Of a DNA stretch of 64,000 bases, positions 39,309 to 53,760 are shown piece after piece. Within the stretch, counting starts at the first letter, position 1. Each line of letters starts with the position of its first letter. The position numbers were made by a program, and so were the translations under genes. This stretch comes from Cyprinodon diabolis (lineage: Eukaryota; Chordata; Actinopteri; Cyprinodontiformes; Cyprinodontidae). A model generated the notes under the pieces. The model did no database searches. It was given only the letters and a program-made list of their open reading frames with translations, and had not been told where the DNA came from. The DNA lies in contig CM060082.1 of NCBI GenBank assembly GCA_030533445.1, positions 33,189,817-33,253,816 on the forward strand, read 5' to 3'.

Positions 39309-39511
39309 AATATTCTAATTTTCTGATATGATGAATTTGAGATTTTCATTTGTTGTCATTTGTAATCATCAAAATTAAACAAAATAAACATCTGAAATAT
39401 ATGAGTTTGTATGTAATGTATGAATATAATATACAAGTTTCACTTTTTAAATGGAATTACTGAAATCAATCTACTTTTTTCATGATATTCTAATTTTATG
39501 ACCAGCACCTG
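39309..39511. repeat. Right inverted repeat of Tc1 element C
   Basis: This is the reverse complement of 37899-38100 with one single-base length difference and very few substitutions, which suggests recent insertion. Confidence 0.92.
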
Positions 39512-39731
39512 TACTCTTCACGTTATCATCCACCATGGTTGTTGTTTTTCTTGCCGTTTCTGCATAGCATAGTTTCTCAGAATTTTTGAGTATTAATGGC
39601 ATGCAGGTCAGATGAATGTAACCTGGATTGAAAAATAGGATCTGTGTTGTCCAGACTGCCATGAGAAGATCAGATACAAGCCTTATATGGGCAAGAAATC
39701 GGATTTGGGTCACTGCTGTGTGAACATAGCC

Positions 39732-42700
39732 AGAGTAACACAGACTTATCTCCACTGAGAATGAGAGAATTTTTTGAAATTTTTAGTTTAAGTTTACCTT
39801 TACCTATTGGTAAAAATGGCTCTAATATGGGTCTCTCAGTCTGGCTGTGCAACTTCTACCACTCTAACAGTTTTGTTTCCTTCTAATTCATTTTGGTGTG
39901 AGTTTTCTCTGCTAAATAAAATAAAGCAATTACAAATACCTTTGACTTATGGAGATTTGAACAATATTTTTTAACCAGGGGGACCCAAGTCTAGTCCTCT
40001 AACACTACAACCTGGAAGATTTAAATGCATCTCTTCTTCAGAGTAATTGATTCAGATGAATGTCATGTTACAAGGATTCTACAGAACTGAATGGTTAAAT
40101 GCTGATAAGGGAATTGAGTCGCTTGATCGAGGTTTTGGGGGGGAAGGAAAGAATTCAAACAATGTAGGAGATTATTTGGGCAGGTGTATGGGAACAACCC
40201 CTTGAAGGTGTCCATCCATTCTCCATTTGTCCATTTAAGAATCAAGGTAGTGAACTACAAATTTATTCAACCTTGATCAAGTTAGAGGCAAGTAGACCCC
40301 TTGGTGGATTGCCATTTTATGACTAGGACTTTTAAAAATAAATGCTTTGATTTTGGGCAAAGAAAAAAAAACATACTTAACGTGGCAATGAATTTATTCT
40401 GTTTTAGCTCCCATGTAATTTAGACTGTCTCATACCAATCCACTGTCTAATAAATACTGTAGGTGCATTTTGTTTAAACATGATACTTTTAAATTGGTTT
40501 CCTGATTTTATTTATCCATTAAAACTGTTATTGCTTGAGAACTACATGACAATTGGCTAGTCATTACTGTTGGGTTGTTGTTGTTTTTTTTGCCTGAAAC
40601 TGACTGAGCAACTAGTCAGACAGAGTCAGACAGACAATAAACCAATATTTTCAATTAGTCAGTTTACCATATAAAAAGCAAAAGGACTGTGCTGACAACC
40701 TTCCTCAGTATAGAGTCCCATATTTCATGAAAAAGAAAAAAATATGTTTTATTAGTAATGCATTTCTAATTAAACAGAAATTTGCTTTTTAAAAGGAGGT
40801 GATAACAAAATAATAAATGTGAGAACTGTAAATATACAGTCATATGTTTATATGACTTTATTATGTATTTATAACTGTTTTCAAGGCTGCACTTCAAAAA
40901 AATAAAATTGTCTAGAGCTGTTTCAGACGAAATTTCTTTTTGTATACCCTCGTGTATACACAATGACAAAATCAATCTGTCTAAATGTTAATAAATCCAG
41001 GCTGAAAGAGGGCAGTGACTTCTGTATATGTTTAAATGAATGGTAATAATAATTGGACTTTGCCTGGAAAAAGATATGCAAGTAGGCGGTCTTGTAAGTC
41101 TTAAGGTTGATTTTGTGGAAGAGGCACATGAGAGATGGAGATAGAAGAAGCTTCTGCTGAGGCTGCATAAAAGGAAAAGACATGGGCCTGAGGGTCCCGA
41201 TTAAGGCCTACAAACATGGCTCGGTGCAAAGACAGAGAGGTGTGGGGCGGAAAAAGCTGCAGAAGACAGTTGGGCCTGGAGGAGAATGGAGTTGATGGGG
41301 CTCTGGACCTGAGATGTGGCCATGGAAGGATCTGGGTCTTGCTCAGCCTGGTGCCTCCCTGGCAGATGCTGCAGCAGACTGGATGAGGGGACCACCACTG
41401 ACACACTGCTGGCGGCAAGAGCTGTGTGTTCCTGGTAGACCGAAACCACCTCTCTGTCTGGCTGTCTCCTTCTCTCTGACTTCATCTACCCCTCCCTCCT
41501 TTTATCTTTCTCTCAGTCTGCAGTCCTTCCTCTTTTTCCTATCTACCGTGCACTCTATTCTCTCACACTTACGGCAGCACCTCCTACTCTCAGATCTAGA
41601 CATAGACAGCAAAAACATGCTAGTTGCTGACAAACAGAATATGCTGTACACACGCTGTGTAGACAGGGTACAAAAATGATAAGCCTGAAATGTAGCAAAG
41701 TAAATGGCTGAAACAATTTTTTCCCTATTTGCTGACAGCTGTGCTACCTCCTGTAATAAAAAGTCAATGAACCAAGGGCAGTCAATATACTCCTATATAA
41801 CAAAGACTTGGAGATTTGTTATTTCCCATTCTATTTTGTGTGTGCATGCATGTTTTTATTTGATTTCTTTTTTTATATAAAAAAAAGAAAGTTTTTCTGT
41901 TTGCTGTACAAAATACAGATAGCAGTGGGGCTACACACGCACACACATATAAGCTGTGTCTTAAAATGGAGATATCTAGGGGAAATTCCTTCACACCCCT
42001 TACAAAGCGCAACCTGAGGAGAAGACATTCTGACTGTGACAAACCAAATGCGCTCTGTAACAGAATTTTCCATTTCTGCAAAACTGATAAGGGAGAGAAA
42101 ACATAACAACTGCGAGTGGCACACATCTGAGGAAGGTGATTTCAAAGAACAACACCAAGGCACTCCAGATGCCTCCTCTCGCTGAGTTCTTACATAAATA
42201 TGCCGTTAAGCAATATGATGTATTATTATTACCTGAAAACATGCTCTGAGCATGGGTAGGCAGCATATGAGCCAAGCGCTTAAGTTCCCCAAAGGAGATT
42301 GTCTCGACACCACATATCAGGCACTGCTATTGGATTCCCTGACTTTTAACTGGGTTAACCCACTTCCTGGTGAATACAAATTCAATTTTAACTGCTGCAG
42401 TTTTTTATTTGCCATGCATTTGCCTCATTCATCCAAACCCCCCAACCCCAACCCCATTCCCTTTTCACTTTTCTTGCTCTCAATAGACTGGCATAACCAA
42501 GTAGAAACAATTTTCCTCTATTGAGTATACACAAACCCTGAAATTAAAATGAAGTGCTATTATATGTTGGCAAAAAGGTGGTGGTGGGGATGTAGCATAG
42601 ACTGATCCATCTGGTGTTTTTTATTCCCTCAATGATCTCATTGTACACATGAATCCCATTGCCCTGTTGTTGTTTTATCCAGGGCCGTGGGTTTCGATCA

Positions 42701-42957
42701 CTCTACCAGCACACCTCTCTTCTGGTTGATGATAGAAAACATATTTATTAGTCTAGATTTAAAATCATGAAAATTACATTTTACTTAAACTCTCTCAGTG
42801 AAAGCAAAGCCCCAGATCTGAGAGATAATCTATAAAAGAGACAAAAATTGGAAAATGCAAAAAGAGTTCTTCCTCAAATACTTGGGGATCAAAACCAAGG
42901 ATTTTTAGTCAAAATATCAGAAGAAACATGCAAATTAAATTCATTTCAATGTTAGTT
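39732..42957. other. Non-coding DNA, no gene supported
   Basis: No gene is confirmed. A more GC-rich segment (41180-41480) has several overlapping open frames on both strands, none recognisable. A pyrimidine-rich stretch follows at about 41440-41590. Confidence 0.45.
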
Positions 42958-42977
42958 GTATATATATATATTTATAA

Positions 42978-43071
<94 letters not shown>

Positions 43072-43092
43072 TCTAGGATTTACCACGTTTGT

Positions 43093-43134
<42 letters not shown>

Positions 43135-43178
43135 TATAGATATTTTATATATATATATATATATTTATTATTTTTATA
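42958..43178. repeat. Compound (TA)n microsatellite
   Basis: A main TA tract of about 90 bp (42982-43071) is preceded by a short interrupted part and followed by two further TA tracts (about 43097-43132 and 43147-43164). YIYI-type open frames across it are repeat by-products. Confidence 0.95.
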
Positions 43179-43433
43179 TTTTTTAAGTAAACAATGAAAT
43201 AAAAGACAATAAAAGAATAACAGAACATAAAAGACTAGATATTGTTATTAGTTGTAAAATTCAAAATGATTAACAAAAATAGTCTGCTCCTAGACAGACA
43301 CTTAAGTGGCTTTCTGAAGACCTGATAAGCAACTCTTTGTGTGGCAATTACAGATTCAAAAGATTGTTAATATTGTGGTATGTTTAACTTGAGAAAAAAA
43401 ACAATAATTGTTGCTAAAAAAACATATAGATAA

Positions 43434-43437
<4 letters not shown>

Positions 43438-43507
<70 letters not shown>
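43438..43507. repeat. (TA)n microsatellite
   Basis: About 70 bp of TA with one GT change near the right end. Confidence 0.95.
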
Positions 43508-44989
43508 GATTCAGGAAAAAATGTATGCTTTTAAGCTGGAAAGTTACCACCGTGTTATTCAATGCTCTGCAAACACTGCTGATCACTCTATAGTTATGAG
43601 TTGTTTTTAGATGCAAAATGATTAGCTTTTTATTCAGCTACCAAAAGCAGAAAGTTTTTAATTAGAGTCAAAGAAATTGGGTCGAATTTGTCCCAACAAT
43701 TTTTCCCCTTTAGATGGTTTCAGTTGGAAACTTACTAGCTGTTTGGTTAGGTTTGGAGTAGGGACACATCATGGGTTTGCAGAATAATATACCATCAATG
43801 GGTTGATCTTGCACTTTTCAAAAAAAAAAAAAAACCTAAAACCCAGAAGAGTCAGTGCTCAACAGGCACTGGCTGAAAATTGCTCTTGAAGACATACAGG
43901 TTTTTAACTGTGCAGACCTGTCTTCCAGGGTGTATGTGACTGTCTTCTCAATGGGTTAATGGCTTCCTCAAGCAAGGGGAGCCAGAGCAGGGCCTAAACA
44001 AAGCCAGATGAGGGAGTCAGGAAGCCTTTCAGGACTTCATTAGGACCTCTCTCCAAAAGAGGAGGTTAAGAGCCCAGCAAGCTGGTACTGTTTAGCTGCT
44101 TAACGTCAACAGGAATGCTCACGCAGCTGCCTTGTAGAGCCACCATTGAACACGCACAAGCACACGTACATCTCACACCATACTACATGCGTTGTTATAG
44201 CCAGAGACATGACTCCAAACACACATGCATACACCTACCCGACTGTCCCCATGTAGCCTCCGGTTCAGACAACAAGCAGCAGTAAATTCTATCTTGTTAG
44301 CATGGGAGAAAAAGGCCACACAAGGACTTTCACAATCACTCCCTTTGGTGCCGTTCTAATGTTGCTGTGGGCACCAACAACTTACATGCAGTCTGTAATG
44401 TAGTAGATCTTCAGGCCTCTCTAGCTTGCTGTCACACATTTACTTTTCACACTGCTATGTTGTTTGGTTCAATTAATTTAGACTTTATTGAGCCATATGG
44501 CCTTTATGTTTTTTCATGAACATTTGACATTTTACCATGGAACAAGGAGTTCACTACAAATGAACATGACGTTTTCTCTAAACTGGGGCCATTTATTTAC
44601 TTCTTCTCACATGTGTTCCTTAGCCCAAATAAACTAATAGACCAATAGAGCTTAGTTTAAGCTGTGTTTTTACAAGAGCTCCGTGTCTTTTTTTGTGTGC
44701 GATTTTAGAGGTATTGTGTTGCAACTGGTCGCCTGGCCCTTATGCAACTGTCTCCCTTTAGCAGAGCTGAAAGAAAGCAGAGAAGAGAGGACCAAGATGA
44801 TTAGATGGATATCATAGCTTTGGACACGTGTAGCCGAGATTTGATGACTAAGGTTGAGATAGGTGCATCTGTGTGTGTGAGCAAGTGTGTTTGACAGGCG
44901 TGGAGGGAGGGCTGAAAGGGAAGCCGATGAATATCAAATGAACAGAGAAGAGGTCTGTAAGTTGAGCCTTGTATCTTTTACCCCCCTCT

Positions 44990-45012
44990 TTGTGTGTGTG
45001 TGTGTGTGTGTG
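44990..45012. repeat. (TG)n microsatellite
   Basis: About 11 TG units, with further short TG tracts at about 45087-45100 and 45120-45130. Confidence 0.9.
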
Positions 45013-45529
45013 TGAGAGAGTGTGGGGGCAGGGTTGGGGGTGTTTTGTTGTTCTCTTAGAGTGAAAATAATGGGAGCTGATGACAGTGTGTGTGTGTGTG
45101 CAGACATAAAGAGGCATGTGCTGTGTGTGTTTCCTGTGTAAGAGGGTGGTGTTTAAGCACCACCTAGTGCCCAAGTTCAGCACCTTACCTGAGCTGGTGC
45201 AGAGAATTGGTTAAAATAAAAGCGTGGAACACACTTACAAAACAATTGAGTGATATCTGATCTATATAAACATGTTCAAATTTATGTTATTGATCACAGA
45301 ATTAAAAGAACAGGTCACAGACACTTGTAGAACAATTTTATTTCATATAAGGAGACATTTGTACAATTGTTCAGTTTAAACTATTCGTCAGTAAGGTAAA
45401 ATATCTTTATGGGAATACATATTCTATCCATAAAGCTCAAATAAATACGGTCATTATGTAGCCATAACGCAAAATGTGACACGATCCTCCGACAAAACAC
45501 CTTGAGTCTGTTCTCAGATTTAAGGGCTA

Positions 45530-45830
45530 TTGTGAGATGGAGATAATGTCACAAGCAATTTTTCACTCATCTGACAATCCAAGCCAGCCACCAGATAAGA
45601 GGCACGAAGAGAGCCTGGGCTAATTATGGCACACATGGCTTAGCAAACTTTCCCCCATTTCATCCACTCATTTCAATGTGCCCTTGAATGCAGTTTACTG
45701 TCAACACACATCCATCGCAGTCTGCTTGCTCTAACTTAGCACCACAGTCCCATCAAGCCCTTCCAAACAGGCTGGTGACAGTGATGTGAGGCTGTCGTGG
45801 TGGATCAAGGTAATTCAGTCTGAGCCCCCC
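45530..45830. promoter_or_regulatory. Candidate conserved non-coding element
   Basis: Unique, balanced sequence with no frame, containing GGGCTAATTATGGC near 45617, an E-box-like region and few low-complexity stretches, in a neighbourhood of microsatellites. The regulatory role is a guess from composition. Confidence 0.2.
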
Positions 45831-46767
45831 TTCGCTCCACCGCAATACCCCCCCCCCCCCCTTCCCGCTCCCTCCTCACTTCCCAGTTGTCAGTCGAGCG
45901 CGCTGTGACCCTCAGGCCTTTAGATTCAGCTCCCCAGACCTGTTTATTTTTATCACAACAATGAAAATTAGCATGATGCTGAACGCCTATGCACAGTGAA
46001 CGCCTCCAAGGCTGTTTGTGTGCATGTGTTGATATGTGTGTGTGTGTAAGTGTGTAGTTTTCTGTGAACGGGATGTGTGTCTGTGTGCGTGTGTGTGGGC
46101 AGAAGTGACAGTGTCACCTTCTTATCATGGGGCCAATGCTGTGTAGACAGGGAGATTTAGCTGAAAGATTGAGGGGGCTTGGTGGTTACTACTGTGTGCT
46201 GTGACAGGTATCACCAAAACAAGGATTATCAAAACAAAGATTCCATGAAACTGTCACAGAAGCATATAGTCCCACAGGCATTTAGCAGAAGAAATGTCAA
46301 AAATCTTGATTGTAATGTTTTGTTTTTTTTTAATACTTTATCTCATTCAGTGTTAATGTCAAACTGATTTATTTTACCAATAGATACCCATCATAGACTT
46401 ACTTTGTTTCAGTGTTCAGTCCCAAAAAGTTCACTTTGCAGGCTCACTTGAAAGCTTTAGAGAGGTAGGTTGGATTTGTTAAATCAAAATTATTTAGATC
46501 TTTTTTAAACTAACATCAGTAATTTTTCTTCCCTTTTAGTAGACTGATGTCATAACAGTGTGCGTTTCTACAAAGCGTAGAAATCATCAAAGATTAAAGA
46601 ATGGTGAACAATCTTAGCAAATTCAGACACTTTACGAATTGTCTGACTTAACAAGTATTATTTTTAATCACAGTATATATAATACTATATTTGCAACTTT
46701 CAAAAAACTGTTTTTTCTTTTCTCTACATTTATTTAGCCAAAAAACAAAGAATGAAATGTATAATTT

Positions 46768-46816
46768 CTAGGTCTGTTGCTGAATCGATATCATATTGAG
46801 TCAGCAACAGACCTAG
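46768..46816. repeat. Perfect 16-bp inverted repeat (hairpin)
   Basis: CTAGGTCTGTTGCTGA at 46768-46783 is exactly complementary to TCAGCAACAGACCTAG at 46801-46816, with a 17-base AT-rich loop. No other feature explains it. It could be the tips of a very short foldback element or a structured site. Confidence 0.9.
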
Positions 46817-47134
46817 TAAAACTAAGTTAGACTCAGATATTAAGTCAGACAAGACCAGAATAAGTACAAGAATTTCAGATAAATACTACCATCAGTCAGA
46901 GTACATTCTGTATTAATTTGAATTATTCATTTTGTTGTTGTGTCCCACTTTGGTTCATATTCCTTTTTTTTTTTAATTTTTTTGACAACAAATATTGAAT
47001 CTGACATCAGTTATTATTTTTATATTTTTGTGATATTTGTGATTTTTGCCAGTAGCAGGCAGGCCGGCTGCAGACTTAACATTTAACTTGAGAAGCTGTT
47101 AATTTTTCCAGATGTATGAAGCAGAGACAGATGC

Positions 47135-47611
47135 TTAAAGCTACAGTGTGTAATTTTCAACATCTAACGTCCAGACTGCAGACCGCAGCAACATGAACAT
47201 CTCCCCCCCAACAGTACGGCGAGCGTTACGGGACAAAATGTCTTCCACGACGTCCGCATCACCTACCTTCTCAAGTGATGAGGTTTGTTTACATAGATAA
47301 TTTTAATACTGCCATCTATTGTTCAGTACCGTATCAGTTCATCTCTCTCAACTTGCCGTAGTTACTTTGGAGCGTAATGGGCGATCTCGCAATCGCTAGT
47401 TTGCTGGCTCTGTTCTGCCGTAGCGCAAAGATGTCTGCCTCCATGGCTGCGAGACCCGCTCCTATGTAATTATAAATAACAAATTCTAAGGCAATGCAAA
47501 TATTAAGGTTAAGAGGCTGAGCTCGTAGATGATGATAAATAACATAGTTATGTATAATATATTACATTTCTGACTGTATACCCCTGTTATTATTACACAA
47601 TGTAGCTTTAA
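47135..47611. mobile_element. TTAA-flanked non-autonomous DNA transposon (MITE), copy 2
   Basis: This is nearly the same sequence as 18112-18618, in the same orientation, again with TTAA at both tips. The left end is TTAAAGCTACAGTGTGTAAT. The right inverted repeat has one change (CACAATG for CACACTG). Compared with copy 1 it lacks GCG near its left end and the C-rich insertion, and differs in a short stretch near 47304-47320. There is no coding capacity. Confidence 0.85.
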
Positions 47612-51499
<3,888 letters not shown>

Positions 51500-51628
51500 T
51501 CCCTTCTTCAGAGGAACCTTGACATGGCAGAGGAGGGAGATTAGTTTAAACCGAATCGAACCAGGTACTTGCAACCTTATCAGAGTACAGAGTGGTACTG
51601 CTCTTACCACTAAGACAACACCCCCTTT
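51500..51628 (-). mobile_element. tRNA-derived SINE fragment, minus strand
   Basis: On the minus strand the head reads TCTTAGTGGTAAGA (A-box-like, 51615-51602) and GGTTCGATTCGG (B box, 51562-51551), about 40 bases apart, as in tRNA-derived pol III promoters. A short body follows to about 51500. I do not recognise the family. A decayed tRNA pseudogene is the alternative. Confidence 0.55.
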
Positions 51629-52158
51629 ACTTGGAACAGAAAAGCTGTGGAGAGTTGATGAAATAGACATAAATGCAGGAACCCAACAAGAAACAAGTTA
51701 GAAAGTGCAAGACTTGAGAATAGCTTTGAAGTCTTTCTTTCAGGGGCAGAATAATACAAAACATGCAGATCAAGCTACTTTACAACATCATTACAATTTT
51801 CCATTGACAGGTGTTCTCAGACCAGTCTAACTGAGCTGGTTTGTCAAGAACAATAGAGGAACATTTCAATCTGTTTATGAGTGTAACCCCTAAAGAGACA
51901 TCTGAAAACTTCAAGTTGTTATTAAAGCTAAAGATGGTTCTATAAAGCGTAGAGTGAGGGGGACTCAACATAAATGCAAGCCAAACTTTCTGGATTATTT
52001 TTGTTAATGACTGTCTGAACTTCCTTCCACAGCAAAATTGTATTTTACCTTGTGTAAATGTACCACCTAAAATGCATGTTTTATGATTATAACATTGTAA
52101 AATGTGTACCAGCTCAGTGCATGGGAACACAGACCCGGAGGTGCAAAACACATCACCG

Positions 52159-52519
52159 AATCTTTAAGCGCAACAACAATTTAAAAAAAAGCAAAAACAT
52201 TTTCAAAAACGCAACAACATATTCAGAAACACAACAATGCATTAAAAAACACAATTGCATTAACTTAAACATAAGACCTCACTAATTGGACGATGGTACT
52301 GTTTGGCTTTTAAACAGGAAGTCACAGTATGCTTAATCATTGGTTAATTGGTTAATATCATTGTACATCTGAATATATTGTTGAGTTTTTGAACATGTTG
52401 TGTTCCTAATATGTTGTGGTTTTGAAAATGTGTTTCTGAATACATTGTTGGGGTTTTGAAAATGTTAGGTTTTTGAATATGTTGTGGCGTTACTTAATTT
52501 GTTCTTATATTTAAAGATT
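52159..52519. mobile_element. Foldback-like element with inverted subterminal repeats
   Basis: The left part (52165-52262) holds several degenerate units such as GCAACAACATATTCAGAAACA. The right part (52363-52493) holds units of the same type in the opposite orientation (TTTCTGAATACATTGTTGG, TTTTTGAATATGTTGTGGCG). The tips AATCTTTAA (52159) and TTAAAGATT (ends 52519) are complementary. There is no coding capacity. This fits a MITE or foldback element; the family is not assigned. Confidence 0.65.
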
Positions 52520-53122
52520 TTTTGATGTGGTTTGCATTTCAGGGCCACCGTACCTATAGCTGTCAATCAGCTTCCTTTTGTAAACAAAAAAAAATCATCT
52601 ATAAGTTTAAAGTGCAACTTCTGCTACTTCTTTTTATGATTTGGGTAACACTGGCAACAATAAGACAGCAAGGTCCTCCCACTCAATCATTCACTGTGTC
52701 CTCTTCACCTCAGGATTTAGTTGACACGGCATGAAGGGATGTAGATGCGCTCTCATATCTATCACTGGGGGACTTTTCTTTCCTTTTCTTCTCTAATGCC
52801 TGTGAAGACAGTTCACCCTGAGGAAAGAGGCGGCTATGTTTTCACCTCTTCCGAAAGGAGGAGGTGGGGGAGATGGGTTATTAGCCAGTTGAAAGGTTAT
52901 GCCGTAAGTCAACATTAGCTTTTCGGCTTACTTCAATGATTGAGCCCAGTAATTATATTACACAATCACACGCCTTTTTTTGTTGAATCCTAATCTCCTT
53001 ATATCTTTTAAGTTTTGCAAATGAAACTCTTGCCCCAACTAAATTTCTTTAAGTTGACAGGTTTTGAATTTGGAGACGTATAATTCTTACTTTCCTCCTC
53101 TAATGAGACGTAAAAGATAATC
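52520..53122. other. Non-coding DNA, nothing recognised
   Basis: No gene is seen. Confidence 0.5.
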
Positions 53123-53221
53123 GTTTTCTCTGTAATACAATCTGTTCTTTTCTGAAGAATGAGTCCATCCATCCATCCATCCATCCATCCATCCATCCAT
53201 CCATCCATCCATCCATCTATG
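53123..53221. repeat. Dispersed 51-bp module, copy 2, with (TCCA)n tail
   Basis: 53123-53173 matches 7206-7256 with a single C/T difference and leads into about 13 TCCA units (53164-53218). It shows that the module and its tetranucleotide tail moved or were copied together. Confidence 0.8.
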
Positions 53222-53556
53222 GTGAGATTAAAGAGAAAAAAAATAGGGTGGACATATCTCTCCATCTTTATAAAAACAATGATGAAACAAACAGTCCTCT
53301 TTCTTGGCAATATTTATATTTACCTCAGAGCGAAAGCATGGCGACATGTCTCCCGCTGACACAAATCCACAATAAATTAGTCTTTTCTGTGATTGTTTAT
53401 AAAGTCAAAAAGACAAATATTTGCGTTCATCTGGTTTTAATTGACAGACCTCTCTTAGTTTTGGACCCATGGTGGGAAAGTGGAAAACAAGCATTAATAC
53501 AACAAAAAAGTATTTGTTTACTGCGCTTCAGAACAGGCTTAAGAAATGTTGAATAG

Positions 53557-53760
53557 GGTTGTGGTCCAGGCCTTAAGTGTGCGACCATGTATGGAGGCCT
53601 CACTCTTCGTTTGACGGCCACAAGCTCGACTCCTGGCCCGTTGAACTTTGCTGCTTATCTTCCCCCCTCTCTTTCAGTCCCATTTCCTCACTTTCAAAAA
53701 TAATTTAAAAGAAAAATGCCACCAGTGCCTAAAAAAAAAGAAAAAAAAAAAAGAAAAGAA
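53557..53760 (+). mobile_element. tRNA-related SINE with poly-A tail
   Basis: The sequence from GGTTGTGGTCCAGGCC through CATGTATGGAGGCCTCACTC and the degenerate B box AGCTCGACTCC (53623-53633), then CTGCTTATCTTCCCCCCTCT and ATGCCACCAGTGCC, ends in an A-rich tail. It matches, from memory, a widespread teleost SINE. It appears full length or nearly so, but the B box carries a change at the second base (usually GGTTCGACTCC). Confidence 0.8.

Larger units (their letters stand above)
37899..39511 (+). mobile_element. Tc1/mariner-like element C, 1613 bp, full length
   Basis: The element starts CAGGTGCTGGTCATAAAAT and ends with the complementary sequence, flanked by TA (37897-37898 and 39512-39513). 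Inverted repeats are about 202 and 203 bp (37899-38100 and 39309-39511) and nearly identical, differing by an extra T in a T-run at about 39475-39480. Each repeat has an outer and an inner AAAATTAGAATAT copy, the IR/DR layout. One intact transposase frame lies between them. It is a family distinct from elements A and B and is nested in an older hAT-like element. Confidence 0.95.
37617..39731. mobile_element. hAT-like non-autonomous element, split by a Tc1 insertion
   Basis: The outer ends form an inverted repeat: GGCTACGTTCACACAGCAG at 37617-37635 and the complement of GGCTATGTTCACACAGCAG at 39713-39731, one mismatch in 19. Removing the Tc1-like element (37899-39511) and one TA leaves about 500 bp with no coding capacity. 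The end sequence resembles a widespread teleost non-autonomous family that I associate with hAT. The superfamily is not proven, because I find no matching 8-bp target duplication. The insertion order is clear: this element was here first. Confidence 0.8.
43508..46767. other. Non-coding DNA, no gene supported
   Basis: No gene is recognised. It contains TG-rich microsatellite patches (44872-45125), a C-run (45848-45861) and a (TG)-rich patch at about 46015-46100. Confidence 0.5.

Noticed and set aside
41101..41679. Open frames of 94-121 codons on both strands
   Set aside because: Mutually overlapping, unrecognised, in a GC-rich and pyrimidine-rich segment. An exon cannot be excluded but is not supported.
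42928..43197. YIYI-repeat open frames (also at 16532, 18658, 43356, 49734, 49869)
   Set aside because: They are translations of (TA)n tracts, not genes.
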